Part shown: positions 22,704-31,425 of the stretch, piece after piece
Numbering within the stretch: position 1 is the first letter of the stretch
Layout: every line of letters starts with the position of its first letter
Source: Desulfurococcaceae archaeon
Lineage (GTDB): Archaea > Thermoproteota > Thermoprotei_A > Sulfolobales > Desulfurococcaceae
DNA length: 36,279 nucleotides
Direction: 5' to 3'
Assembly: GCA_023269765.1 (NCBI GenBank)
Contig: JAGDWH010000014.1
Span: forward strand, 1 to 36,279
Position numbers and translations under genes: made by a program
The notes under the pieces: model-generated
Database searches by the model: none
Seen by the model: the letters and a program-made list of their open reading frames with translations, nothing else
Told to the model about the DNA's origin: nothing

Positions 22704-23711
22704 ATGAAAGGCCTTGTTCGAAAGCGCGTCATAGAATTGTTAAAGAGTCACCAAGGCGAGTACGTGCCGCAGTCTTACATCCACAAGGCAATTAACGCGT
22801 CGAAAAGCAGGGTTTCGGAAGTCCTCGGCGAGCTAGAAAGAGAAGGGCTTATTTCGAGAACTACTATTGGCAGAAGCAAGCTAGTTTACGTGCACCCAGG
22901 CATAGCCGAACACGAACCAAACTTAATCACGAAGAGGGAGTTAAAACTAGGACTAGTTTACTCAAGCGAGTACTTGTACCTGGGTGGCTTTGCCAAGCGA
23001 TTAGCAAGGCGCGGCATTCGCCTAAAGATAGTAGTCTTGAAGAGCGGTATTGAGGCTGCAAGACTTCTCGCTAATGGCTCGCTCGACCTCGCATTAGCAC
23101 CCCTAATCAGCCAGCTCTACCTCTACCCGATGTTCAAGACGTACAAAATAGTGCCCAAGGGCTTACGTGGTGGATTCAAAGTGCTGCAGAAGCCCGGTTC
23201 CGAGGTAGTGTACTCGAGTCTCATTAGCACTATGGACTACGTCAGGTACCGCGTAATGAGGGAGGGCCTCGTTAGTGCCAGCAAAACGGTGTATTTCAAC
23301 AGCTCTGACGAGCTCTTTCAGCTTGCAAAAAGAGGCGGTTTTGCGGTCGCGTGGCACCCCCTCTACGTGCTTCTCGAAGAAGAGGGATTCAGGCAGGTGC
23401 TGTCTCACGAAGATCTCGACTTGGAGTTTTGCTGCACGCTTGCAGTATCCAATACCCTGGTTAGCAGAGTTCGCGCACTAGTAGAGAAGTCCTACGAAGA
23501 AGCCATTAGAGAGTACGAAAAACAGCCTGAGAGGTACTTAGAGTACTACTCTCTAGTCACGGGCATAAGTTACTCTACGCTTAAATCGGCTACTAGGGAG
23601 TACAAGCCAGCGGAAGGCATTAATGCTAAGGTAGTCGACAGGATCGTGGGGTCTTTTGCACCGGTGGTTCCCGACAGAGAGGCGTATTACCAGTCTTTCA
23701 CCGAGATCTAA
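22704..23711 (+). CDS. Winged-helix transcriptional regulator with a type 2 periplasmic-binding-protein-like sensor domain
   Basis: 335 residues. The N-terminal winged helix (1-65) has KRVIELLKSHQGEYV, then a recognition-type helix NASKSRVSEVLGELEREGLI and a wing ending in LVYVHPG. From about 78 (ELKLGLVYSSEYLYLGGFAK) to the C-terminus it resembles solute-binding proteins of the NMT1/SsuA kind, with GIEAARLLANGSLDLALAPL as the typical hinge region. There is no signal peptide, so the sensor is cytoplasmic. I chose ATG 22704 because the HTH begins there and the TATA box predicts a leaderless mRNA; upstream codons lie in the operator. It is divergent from the symporter operon and followed at once by upp. 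Confidence 0.78.
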   Translation: MKGLVRKRVIELLKSHQGEYVPQSYIHKAINASKSRVSEVLGELEREGLISRTTIGRSKLVYVHPGIAEHEPNLITKRELKLGLVYSSEYLYLGGFAKRLARRGIRLKIVVLKSGIEAARLLANGSLDLALAPLISQLYLYPMFKTYKIVPKGLRGGFKVLQKPGSEVVYSSLISTMDYVRYRVMREGLVSASKTVYFNSSDELFQLAKRGGFAVAWHPLYVLLEEEGFRQVLSHEDLDLEFCCTLAVSNTLVSRVRALVEKSYEEAIREYEKQPERYLEYYSLVTGISYSTLKSATREYKPAEGINAKVVDRIVGSFAPVVPDREAYYQSFTEI

Positions 23712-24419
23712 GTGTTAAAAGCTTGTACTAGCTATTTGAGAGAGCGGGGCTTTTTGTTTGAGTTGAGAGTGGTCAATAGAAAGTTCGCACAAAGCATTTT
23801 AACTCAGCTTAGAGACAGGAATACGAGCCAGATAGACTTCAGAAAGGGGCTCGTGAGGCTGGGCAGAATACTCGGACTAGAGATAATTGAAGATTACGAA
23901 GCCGAAGAAGTAGAGGTTACCACGCCTCTCAATGCTAAGTACAGGGGTATTAGAATCAAAGACCTCGACAATACGATCATAATAACCATTCTAAGAGCAG
24001 CATCACCGCTAACTGAGGGATTAATTAAAATATTCTACAATGCAAAGCAAGGCGTTGTAGCAGCCCGGAGGGTAGAAGAAAGGGGAATGCGCAACTGGGA
24101 GTTCGAAGTCGAGATATCCTACATTAAGACCCCGAAGATATCTAGTGAGAGCATCATAATAATAAGCGACGTGATGGTTGCCACGGGGTCTACAATAGTA
24201 AGGGTGCTTAAAGAGCTCATCGAGAGGGGAAAGGCAAAGAAGTACTACATAGCATCAGTTATAACAACGCCACTCGCCATCGAGAGGATTAAAAGAGCCT
24301 GTAGCGAGCTCGGCATACCGCTAAAAATGTATACTGTTGCTGTAGATCCAGAAGTAAATGACAAGGGTTACATAGTGCCGGGTCTTGGTGACGCTGGAGA
24401 CAGGGCATTTGGCTCTTGA
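23712..24419 (+). CDS. upp: Uracil phosphoribosyltransferase
   Basis: It makes UMP from uracil and PRPP in pyrimidine salvage. The 235-residue protein has the PRPP loop in IIISDVMVATGSTIVRVL and the C-terminal uracil-binding signature GYIVPGLGDAGDRAFGS, with TILRAASPLTEGL as the other conserved strand. It is slightly longer than typical archaeal Upp (about 210-220) because of the N-terminus. The start GTG 23712 follows directly on the stop of the regulator, with GAGATC upstream, so the two are co-transcribed. The last 52 nt, encoding the uracil-binding signature, overlap the 3' end of the nucleotidyltransferase gene on the minus strand. Confidence 0.94.
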   Translation: MLKACTSYLRERGFLFELRVVNRKFAQSILTQLRDRNTSQIDFRKGLVRLGRILGLEIIEDYEAEEVEVTTPLNAKYRGIRIKDLDNTIIITILRAASPLTEGLIKIFYNAKQGVVAARRVEERGMRNWEFEVEISYIKTPKISSESIIIISDVMVATGSTIVRVLKELIERGKAKKYYIASVITTPLAIERIKRACSELGIPLKMYTVAVDPEVNDKGYIVPGLGDAGDRAFGS

Positions 24420-25162
24420 TCATCGCCTTCTAGCTCAGCTAGGCTATTAGCATCGAGTTTTTTATACCTCTCGAGGCTCCCCACGTCGTACCAGGCACCG
24501 TCATACATGTAAGCGTAGACCTTAAACCCCCTTTCTATCAGCCAGGGGACCATCTCCCCCATGAAGTCAAAGTTCTTCCCGAGAACCCTCTCCAAGTCTT
24601 CGGTGAATATGCTTTCCTCGGCTACGGCTATGCCTATTGTTGCCTTAATGTCTAGCTCGGGCTTTTCCTGCATATGCACTACTCTGCCTTCTTCATTTGC
24701 CTGAACAACTCCTACAGGAACTCTGTACCTGCGCGCAACCACGAGAGTTAAGTCAGCTCCCTTCTCCTCGTGATAGGCTACTAGGTCCCTGACATCTACT
24801 GTTGCCAGGATGTCGCCATACCATATCAAGCTCCTCCCCTCAGCCAGGCGCGACCTGTATGCTTTTAAAATAGCCCCACCAGTCCCCCTATAGCCCTCCG
24901 GCTCGTCGAGCGAGTACTTTATTTCGACACCAAACCTCGATCCGTCTCCGAAGTAGTTGTATATGTAGCGCCACTTGTAGTCGACTAGAAACACGAACTT
25001 TCTAACACCGCTTTTCTTCAGCCACCTGACAATCAGCTCTACTACGGGTTTTTCAAGCCTCCCAACGGGAATCATGGGCTTGGGTATTATCTCCGTGTAG
25101 GGGTGAAACCTCGAGCCAATGCCGCCGGCTAAAATCAGCGCCTGAATGTCGTGAATAGACAT
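24368..25162 (-). CDS. Sugar-phosphate nucleotidyltransferase
   Basis: A 264-residue enzyme of the NTP-transferase family that would join a sugar 1-phosphate to a nucleoside triphosphate for glycan or glycolipid synthesis. Motifs are ALILAGGIGSRFHPYTE (GxGxR near 11-18), KPMIPV, LIWYGDILATVD (metal-binding Asp) and MQEKPEL. There is no left-handed beta-helix domain. The sugar and nucleotide (mannose/GDP or glucose/dTDP or UDP) cannot be told apart here. The start ATG 25162 has AGGGAG upstream. The C-terminal tail of about 17 residues is antisense to the conserved end of upp and looks unconstrained. The epimerase gene lies 57 nt upstream on the same strand. Confidence 0.88.
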   Translation of the reverse strand: MSIHDIQALILAGGIGSRFHPYTEIIPKPMIPVGRLEKPVVELIVRWLKKSGVRKFVFLVDYKWRYIYNYFGDGSRFGVEIKYSLDEPEGYRGTGGAILKAYRSRLAEGRSLIWYGDILATVDVRDLVAYHEEKGADLTLVVARRYRVPVGVVQANEEGRVVHMQEKPELDIKATIGIAVAEESIFTEDLERVLGKNFDFMGEMVPWLIERGFKVYAYMYDGAWYDVGSLERYKKLDANSLAELEGDDQEPNALSPASPRPGTM

Positions 25163-25219
25163 AAGAGCTCCCTAAGTGAATATCTGCGCACCTCGCGAGC
25201 CTATATATGCCTGCTCAGG

Positions 25220-26191
25220 TCACACCTTTATTCCAAGCTCGCTTATCAGGCATCGCACTGTTTTTACGACGGCCTCTCTTGAGCGCATTTTGGGCTTCCA
25301 GCCAAGGGTCTTCAACTTGCTTATGTCCAGCGCTATTTTCTTTACGTCTCCGGGCCATCCGATGCCGTGAAGTACGGGCCTGTAGACAACTCTGGTTAGG
25401 TCCCTAAGCCCCAGTTCCGACAGGACTATGTCCACCACGTCGTTCACAGTTATCCAGTCTTCGTTGCCAACGTTGTATACTGAGAAGCCGCTGGGCGCCT
25501 TTCTCCACGCCACAAGCGTCGCGTCAATGGCATCCTCGATGTAGAGGTAGCTCCTCACCTGGGTTCCATCGCCGAGGACTTCCAACACGTTCTTGTTTTT
25601 CGACAACTTGAGCAGAAAATCGTATATTACCCCGTGCCTCAACCGGGGTCCAACGATGTTCGCGTACCTAAGTATAACTGAGTTTATCCCGTAAAGCATG
25701 CTGTAGGCGTGAGCTAAGTTCTCGCACGCCGCCTTACTGGCACCATAAACCGAGACTGGCTTTATAGGGGCTTCCTCATTCACTGGTATTACCCCGGGTT
25801 CTCCATACACGGAGCTTGACGACGCAAAAACCAATGACTTTATGTCTCTGCGCCTCACGACTTCGAGAACATTGAAGGTTGCAACGATGTTTTCTTTAAA
25901 GTGCACTTCTGGATCTGTAGTGCTGACTCTAACCTCGGGATTGGCTGCTAAGTGGAAGACTGCGTCAATGTCGGTGACTGCGCTCTCGAATTCTTCGCGG
26001 TTCTTTAGGTCTACTTTGTAAAACTCTATACTACCTGCTTTTAAGTGCCTCTCAATGTTCTCGAGCCTTCCAGAGGATAAGTTGTCGACTACAACAACCC
26101 TGCAGCCCTCCTCTACGAGTCGGTCAACGAGGTGACTTCCAATAAAGCCAGCACCACCGGTAACGAGTACCCGAAGATCCTCGTTTGGCAC
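25220..26191 (-). CDS. NAD-dependent nucleotide-sugar epimerase (UDP-glucose 4-epimerase type, SDR family)
   Basis: A 323-residue extended SDR enzyme. The N-terminal Rossmann motif is VLVTGGAGFIGSH, followed by VVVVDNLSSGR, FHLAANPEVRVS, the FASSSSVYGEP Ser site and the catalytic YGASKAACENLA (YxxxK). RYANIVGPRLRHG and GDGTQVRSYLYIEDA are also typical of GalE-like archaeal epimerases. The exact sugar is unknown. GTG 26191 is preferred: GGGGTGA precedes it by 5 nt and the TATA box at 26227-26234 predicts transcription from about 26202, which excludes GTG 26218. With the downstream nucleotidyltransferase it probably supplies activated sugars for glycosylation. Confidence 0.9.
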   Translation of the reverse strand: MPNEDLRVLVTGGAGFIGSHLVDRLVEEGCRVVVVDNLSSGRLENIERHLKAGSIEFYKVDLKNREEFESAVTDIDAVFHLAANPEVRVSTTDPEVHFKENIVATFNVLEVVRRRDIKSLVFASSSSVYGEPGVIPVNEEAPIKPVSVYGASKAACENLAHAYSMLYGINSVILRYANIVGPRLRHGVIYDFLLKLSKNKNVLEVLGDGTQVRSYLYIEDAIDATLVAWRKAPSGFSVYNVGNEDWITVNDVVDIVLSELGLRDLTRVVYRPVLHGIGWPGDVKKIALDISKLKTLGWKPKMRSREAVVKTVRCLISELGIKV

Positions 26192-26226
26192 CAGCTTCAC
26201 CCCAGATTCATCACACACTCACACGA

Positions 26227-26234
26227 CATAAAAA
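26227..26234 (-). promoter_or_regulatory. Putative TATA box of the epimerase gene
   Basis: The minus strand reads TTTTTATG. A start about 25 nt downstream is near 26202, so the GTG at 26218 would not be transcribed and GTG 26200 or 26191 would be used. This decides the choice of start. Confidence 0.4.
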
Positions 26235-26288
26235 TGACCTGCTGACTAAGAAAAGAGTCGGTCGCTCTTACGCCTAATAAGAACCTAG

Positions 26289-26307
26289 GGCGAGAGAAGT
26301 GCTCGCC
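26289..26307. other. Perfect 6-bp hairpin downstream of the DUF457-like gene
   Basis: GGCGAG (26289-26294) and CTCGCC (26302-26307) enclose a 7-nt loop, about 25 nt past the stop of the minus-strand membrane-protein gene. No T run follows directly, so it is either an RNA 3'-end stabiliser or coincidental. Confidence 0.3.
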
Positions 26308-26331
26308 TTCTACTAAAAGTGCAGTGAGTTT

Positions 26332-27330
26332 TCACGCTATCGTTGACTGGGGGACATTACTAGTAGTACACATAGCTAAATCAGCCGCTTTAACAACGAT
26401 TAAAATCAGCGACAATAACAATAGAAATGCGCCAACTACGATCAATAGCAAGACCCAACCCGCTATTAAAACGTCAACTACTGGAATTCTGCCTACTATT
26501 TTGAGGCAAACAAGAGGTCCTCTTAGAGCGAGTAGTGCGAGTGCTACGAGGATCCATGAGAGCAAGAAGCCCCACTCGTATAATACTATTACAACTGCGA
26601 TAGCTGAGAGAAGCAGTGCTGCGACTAGTACAAGTCTAATTTCGCTCAATAACTTGAGCTCAAGTAGAGAGTGCGCTATTAGCACAAGACCCAGTAGTAT
26701 CACCAGTAATGCGACTACTAGAGCATTATGCAGTACGACAACTGTAAAGCCCCTTAATGGGACAAAGCCGCTGGCTAGAATCACCAAGGCACCTAATTGA
26801 AGCCTTGATAAAGTGCTACCCAGGCTCTTGCTAGATTGGGAGTAAAAGTAAATCAAGTATGCTATGGGCCCTGCCACTAAAACGGCGTCGTATACTATTG
26901 AAACTAAGTCCAGCAGCTCGCTGCTGCTATACAGCGAGAAGGGATTGTATTGAAGAGGCGTGAGTGGTTTTATGTCAGAATATAAAGGAGCGTCCATTAG
27001 CACGTGCATTGCCCAGCCCATTATGCCGCCTGCAATAAAGCTCCTTAGAGAACTAGCACTCTGCTGTACCAGGTAAAGTGCTCTGTAGAAGGGCTGCAGA
27101 TGCTTATCCAGGTATTGCATCAGTAAACCTACTAGTGAGCCTAGTAGCAATGATGCTAGAAAAGTGTGCGCATAGCCGTGGAGAGGGTACGCAAACCCCG
27201 TAGTGAAAACGAGAAGGGGTTCAACGTCAACTAAAACCGTTGCCATGATGAGCGTGGGCCAGTGAACTTTCTTCCTAGTAAGTAGCCCTATGAGAATTCC
27301 AGAAGCCAGGTGGTACGTCGTAAACGGCAC
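26332..27330 (-). CDS. DUF457 (YdjM-like) membrane protein with extra C-terminal helices
   Basis: 332 residues, strongly hydrophobic. The first 150 residues match the YdjM/DUF457 group of membrane-bound, metal-dependent hydrolase-like proteins: MPFTTYHLASGILIGL (His7), MATVLVDVEPLL (Asp35/Glu37-type acidic pair), GYAHTFLAS (His) and GWAMHVLMDAPLYSDI (His-x3-Asp) carry the conserved polar residues within helices. The rest, to the end, is a chain of four or five further membrane helices with little polar sequence, not usual for the family. The start GTG 27330 follows AGGGG; a TATA-like ATTTAAAA lies 60 nt upstream. Catalytic activity of the family is predicted only. Confidence 0.75.
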   Translation of the reverse strand: MPFTTYHLASGILIGLLTRKKVHWPTLIMATVLVDVEPLLVFTTGFAYPLHGYAHTFLASLLLGSLVGLLMQYLDKHLQPFYRALYLVQQSASSLRSFIAGGIMGWAMHVLMDAPLYSDIKPLTPLQYNPFSLYSSSELLDLVSIVYDAVLVAGPIAYLIYFYSQSSKSLGSTLSRLQLGALVILASGFVPLRGFTVVVLHNALVVALLVILLGLVLIAHSLLELKLLSEIRLVLVAALLLSAIAVVIVLYEWGFLLSWILVALALLALRGPLVCLKIVGRIPVVDVLIAGWVLLLIVVGAFLLLLSLILIVVKAADLAMCTTSNVPQSTIA

Positions 27331-27454
27331 TAAAAACCCCTAAGCTCTTCTAAATTGTTGCAGTATTGGTCTATAGGGATCTGCCTTTTAAATGCTGGTT
27401 ATTGTTTTAATGGATGTGCGAACTCGCGTAGTACTCCTTGACACCGCTTTGGGG

Positions 27455-29737
27455 CTATACTAAGGGATTTCCATAGCGCCCAGTCAGGGGCTCTTCTACT
27501 ACGATTGCTCTGCTAGAAAAGAGCGCGTTTAGAACTTTGAGGGCCTTTATCTTTGATAAGACTCTGTTGTTGTTGCCACAGAAGGGGCTGTAAATACACC
27601 TGGGACATCCATCGTAGCAGTTGCATTTGCTCATTATTTCATATGCTACTCTGATCGTTCTTTCAAGCCTAGTATATAGTAGCTTGGCAAGTCCAGAGCC
27701 TCCCGGTGCTGCATCGTATATCACAATGTCGCCACTGGGATAGCTTATACCACCCAAATCTGAGATGCCAGAGCCGCAGGTTATTCCAGCAGCCGATATT
27801 AGCGCATGCTCTATTGCGTGGTAAGCCTCAGCTGAGCTTATTAAGTCGAAGTCCTGGTGTTCCGGCATTTTAAGTAGCACTGCCCTAGTCACGTACTTAT
27901 ACAGCACGGGCGATTCAAGCTCGTTAATGCTGAGCGTTTCACCGCTCTTTAAGTCCTTTACTACATATCCGTATACTACCTCTTCTAGCAAGACCTTAGC
28001 GTAGGCCGCTTTAATGCCCAGCTCACTTATTCTCTCGTCGTAGATTGCGTAGTCTGCCACGTCTACTCTGTAAAGGGGCTTTGTGTAGACCTCTACAAGC
28101 TCTTCGAGCTGCCTTACCCACGCTTTCTTCTCGGCTAAGTCGAGCTTTAAAACCCTGTAGGGCTTTGTAGCGTAGAAGTACACTGCGCCTGGGTAGAGTT
28201 CCAGCACGGCTACTGGAAGCTCTCTAGTGCCAATGACTTTATCTGAGGCTGCATCGATTATGCTCACCTGGTCACTAAAGCTTCTAATGCTTTCTCTTTC
28301 CGAGAAAAAGCGCCGCGCTACTCTAGCTATTGGAACCACATAAGGCCCTACCCTCTTTACAACTCCCTCCGCCGCGAGTTCGTCAATTACAAGCTTCCAC
28401 TCTCTTGGCAAATCACGTAACTTCGCCTTTCGTGCTTGAAGCAAGTAGGCCACTAAGTGAGTCTTGGACACGTCTTCGTTTAAGGGCTCAATAACGCTCG
28501 GGACGAGTTCTTGGTTAAAGAAGGCTTCTGGATTCCTCGCATAGTAGGCATCTATTGGCTCGTTTCCCAGCACTGTTATGACGTATCCCTTTCGCCTCCT
28601 ACCCGCCCTGCCTGCTCTTTGCAGGTACTTAGCGTAGGAAGGCGGTGGAGAAGTCATTACTACGGCATCTAGAGAGCCTATGTCTATTCCAAGCTCTAGC
28701 GTCGGCGTTGCAACAACGCCGCTTATTGCACCATCTCGTAGTTTTTGCTCGACATCTCTCCTCAAGTCGTGTGGTAGCCCGGCCCGGTGCACCATCACGT
28801 TCACGCCGAGCCTGTGCAATAAGGTGTTAGCAAGCATTTCGGCGAGCTGCTGACTATCTACGAACAAAATGAACCTCATACCGCTGTCTGCGAGGAACTT
28901 AGCTATAGACGTTGCAATACTCCACCTACTCAAGTAACCAGCACTAACCAGTATGTGGACTGCTGTACCCCTTCTCCTGAGTCCCCCCTTTACTTCAACA
29001 AACTCTTCTTCGAAGATAGATTCAGCAAATTCTTTTGGATTGCCTATTGTAGCAGAACACGCCACAAACTGAGGTTTAGAGCCCCTCACCATTTTGACTC
29101 TGTGGACTAGGTGGTGTATGTGTGAGCCCAAGACCCCCTCGTACACGTGAAGTTCGTCAAAAACAAACACACCTGCTCTTTTCACAAACTCCTGTACGTA
29201 TGGGCTGTAGACCAGCCCTACGTGGAGCATATCTGGGTTTGTAACAATTATTGGTGGCGGGCTGAGAGCTAGTCTTTTCCTCACGTGCTCTGGCGAGTCT
29301 CCATCGTATATTCCAGCACTAAGCTTGCCGTAAACCATGTACTCACTAAACCTCTTAACTTGGTCTCTAGCTAGAGCCTTAGTAGGATATAGTAGGAGAA
29401 CCTCGGGGTTTTCGTGCTTTTCTTCCAGAATTTTCTTAGCAAGCGGGAGGAAGAAGGCCTCTGTCTTCCCGGTTCCCGTGCCAGCCGAGATAACCACATT
29501 TTTGCCATCCAGTATGTGCTTGTATGCCTCGTACTGAAACTTGTAAAGCCTGGATATTCCGCGCTTTTCAAGTACTTTCAAAAGCTGCTCTGGTATGTCA
29601 ACTGAGTATATGCTGGGGCCCTCCTCCGGTTCTGCTGCCTCTTCAATTTTCTCGTATATTACTCCAACAGCTGATCTCGGGTATTGCGACTCAATGTGCC
29701 TACTTAGCTCGAGTGTAAAGGGATCTCTGAAAACCAC
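27455..29737 (-). CDS. DEAD/DEAH-box helicase with DUF1998 domain (Hrq1/SftH-like)
   Basis: A 760-residue SF2 helicase. Motifs: P-loop SAGTGTGKTE near 84-93, FDELHVYEG (DELH box), ACSATIGNP (motif III), FVDSQQLAEMLAN, ATPTLELGIDIG and QRAGRAGRRRKG (motif VI). The C-terminal DUF1998 region ends in four clustered Cys, CNCYDGCPRCIYSPFCG, as in Hrq1 and MrfA-type repair helicases. These are 3'-5' helicases linked to crosslink or general DNA repair. The start GTG 29737 follows GGGGTC. A TATA box (GGTTTTAAGC, about 29787-29796 minus) predicts a leader of about 24 nt, so it is its own transcription unit. Its function here is inferred from the family. Confidence 0.9.
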   Translation of the reverse strand: MVFRDPFTLELSRHIESQYPRSAVGVIYEKIEEAAEPEEGPSIYSVDIPEQLLKVLEKRGISRLYKFQYEAYKHILDGKNVVISAGTGTGKTEAFFLPLAKKILEEKHENPEVLLLYPTKALARDQVKRFSEYMVYGKLSAGIYDGDSPEHVRKRLALSPPPIIVTNPDMLHVGLVYSPYVQEFVKRAGVFVFDELHVYEGVLGSHIHHLVHRVKMVRGSKPQFVACSATIGNPKEFAESIFEEEFVEVKGGLRRRGTAVHILVSAGYLSRWSIATSIAKFLADSGMRFILFVDSQQLAEMLANTLLHRLGVNVMVHRAGLPHDLRRDVEQKLRDGAISGVVATPTLELGIDIGSLDAVVMTSPPPSYAKYLQRAGRAGRRRKGYVITVLGNEPIDAYYARNPEAFFNQELVPSVIEPLNEDVSKTHLVAYLLQARKAKLRDLPREWKLVIDELAAEGVVKRVGPYVVPIARVARRFFSERESIRSFSDQVSIIDAASDKVIGTRELPVAVLELYPGAVYFYATKPYRVLKLDLAEKKAWVRQLEELVEVYTKPLYRVDVADYAIYDERISELGIKAAYAKVLLEEVVYGYVVKDLKSGETLSINELESPVLYKYVTRAVLLKMPEHQDFDLISSAEAYHAIEHALISAAGITCGSGISDLGGISYPSGDIVIYDAAPGGSGLAKLLYTRLERTIRVAYEIMSKCNCYDGCPRCIYSPFCGNNNRVLSKIKALKVLNALFSSRAIVVEEPLTGRYGNPLV

Positions 29738-29831
29738 TGAGAAAGACCCCGCTTAAAGCACTACGCGTGGCGGCTACCACAGGGCTTAAAACCGAGTACA
29801 GCTGTTTGCTAAATAGTAGTGGCATGGCCTC

Positions 29832-30752
29832 TTACTCCTCATACCCGAGCTTTAACACCTCGTTACTACTAAGCTTTAAACTGCCCGCGTCAGTCTCGAT
29901 AATCAGGTCTCCTGTTTCCGTCACGGAGCTGGCAACACCCTTTACAATAGTGCCATCAGCCTTCAGGGCTCTTACTTTCCTACCAAGAGTGTCCAGCATT
30001 TCGAGGTAGAGTGCTTGGTATTTCTTGCTGTTTTTAGCAAGGCTCTCGATTTTCTGCGCTATGCCAGTTAAGTAGGCAATAATGCTGTTTCTCGGAATAA
30101 GCCTGCCTAGTAGCACTTTTAAGCTCGTAGCTTCTTCGAGTGGCGGCTCGTTGTTAACGTTCATTCCAACGCCGACTATTGCGAGGATTTTCCCTTCAAT
30201 GACTTCTCCTTCTACAATCATGCCTGCAAGCTTCTTGCCTGAAACTATTATGTCGTTTGGCCACTTAATCGCGGCTTTAACTTCCCATTTTTCTCTGAGT
30301 AGCTGACACAGTGCAACTGGCAAGACTACTGGCAAGACTTGTGCTGTCTTATCTGGGAGATCCATTTTAAGCGAAATCCACGCTCCACCCAGATTACTGA
30401 TCCACTTCTTGCCGTGCCTCCCATAACCCCTCAGCTGGTACTCTGCTACTACTGCAGTCCAGGGCTCCATCTTTTTAGCAATCAGCATTGTCGAGCCAAC
30501 TAGTTGCTTATACACGTAGTTCCAGCCCCAGGGCCTTATCCTTGCTGGATTATCGCCTGCGAGCCACACTAAGCGCCCCTTCTCGACTTTAATTAAAAAG
30601 TTTCTGGAGAGGTCGCTTATGAGTTCTCTTACCTCATCTTCGCTTACTCCAAGCTCGGTTACGAGCTTCTCTAGTTGCAGGCTCTCATATTCTGTAAGTA
30701 GTCTCAGTATTTCGAGCTTGTAGTAGAGCCTGCCTAGTAGTTCTTCGCCCAA
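29832..30752 (-). CDS. birA: Biotin-protein ligase with N-terminal helix-turn-helix
   Basis: 306 residues. The N-terminal region (1-65) is a winged HTH (KLEILRLLTEYESLQLEKLV, LGVSEDEVRELISDL). The ligase core follows: GSTMLIAK, VVAEYQLRGYGRHGKKWIS (biotinyl-AMP loop, G-x-G-R-x-G), GGAWISL, IKWPNDIIVSGKKLAGMIVE, GVGMNVNN. The C-terminal SH3-like domain has VRALKADGTIVKGVASSVTE and GDLIIETDAG. It attaches biotin to carboxylase carrier proteins and may also repress biotin genes through the HTH. The only usable start is TTG 30752, close behind GGTGAG and overlapping the upstream gene by 19 nt. No biotin-dependent carboxylase or biotin synthesis gene is in view. Confidence 0.92.
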   Translation of the reverse strand: MGEELLGRLYYKLEILRLLTEYESLQLEKLVTELGVSEDEVRELISDLSRNFLIKVEKGRLVWLAGDNPARIRPWGWNYVYKQLVGSTMLIAKKMEPWTAVVAEYQLRGYGRHGKKWISNLGGAWISLKMDLPDKTAQVLPVVLPVALCQLLREKWEVKAAIKWPNDIIVSGKKLAGMIVEGEVIEGKILAIVGVGMNVNNEPPLEEATSLKVLLGRLIPRNSIIAYLTGIAQKIESLAKNSKKYQALYLEMLDTLGRKVRALKADGTIVKGVASSVTETGDLIIETDAGSLKLSSNEVLKLGYEE

Positions 30753-31411
30753 TTTCTCACCCTGGCAACTACTTTGTCTATGCCTATCACATTTGGTAAG
30801 TCGGGGTAGAACTGTCTTAAGAGCTCGTACAGGTTTGCAACTGGAGTGTTTTCCCTGGCTGCCTGCAGCTCTACTAGGCCGTCTCGCCAGAGCTTTGAAA
30901 GTAGCGAGAGAAATAGTGTCCTCACGTTCTCGGCTTCTCTAGCAGCCATGTACTCGTTTTTAAGGTAGTAGTATAACACGACGCTGTTTCCTCCCAGCCT
31001 CTCAAGCCACTCTCTATCTTTCTTAATTATGTGGCAAGCAAGGCTTACACCATAATCAGCTGAGGCCATTATGTACTTGTTGGTTTCGTCAACGCTGTAC
31101 CTTACGTGTTTTGGTATGTAGGGAAAGCTCCTGCATATGTATGGCTTGTAGATGTAGTGTATACTGCACTTATTGCCTACTAAAAAGGGGCACCTCCTTT
31201 CATTTGTTAAGTGCATGACGTAGCTAAGTGCCAAGTTAACGCCAGATAATGCCTCATACACTTTGTAACCTGGTGAAAACTCGACATCGACTCCCAAGAT
31301 TCGGGCGAGCCTCTTCAATACAACTTCTTCGTGTGGTAGCAGCGATATGGGAGACATTCTGCAGCACTCGCCACACATATCGCACTGGAATGTAGGTATG
31401 CCTGAAGCCAC
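30734..31411 (-). CDS. YkgJ-type cysteine-cluster protein (putative Fe-S or zinc protein)
   Basis: 225 residues with the YkgJ/CxxCxxCC signature at the N-terminus: FQCDMCGECCRMSPISL (C10, C13, C16, C17), then RRCPFLVGNKCSIHYIYKPY and ICRSFPYIP, giving the second set of Cys (CPF-x5-C and IC). These clusters bind zinc or an Fe-S centre; the family's role is not settled. The C-terminal 100 residues are helical and unrecognised. The start GTG 31411 lies 14 nt after the nadM stop; birA overlaps its end. The neighbours (NadM, BirA) are cofactor enzymes, so a redox or modification role is possible, but I have no direct evidence. Confidence 0.8.
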   Translation of the reverse strand: MASGIPTFQCDMCGECCRMSPISLLPHEEVVLKRLARILGVDVEFSPGYKVYEALSGVNLALSYVMHLTNERRCPFLVGNKCSIHYIYKPYICRSFPYIPKHVRYSVDETNKYIMASADYGVSLACHIIKKDREWLERLGGNSVVLYYYLKNEYMAAREAENVRTLFLSLLSKLWRDGLVELQAARENTPVANLYELLRQFYPDLPNVIGIDKVVARVRNWAKNY

Positions 31412-31425
31412 TCTCTAAAGTCCCT

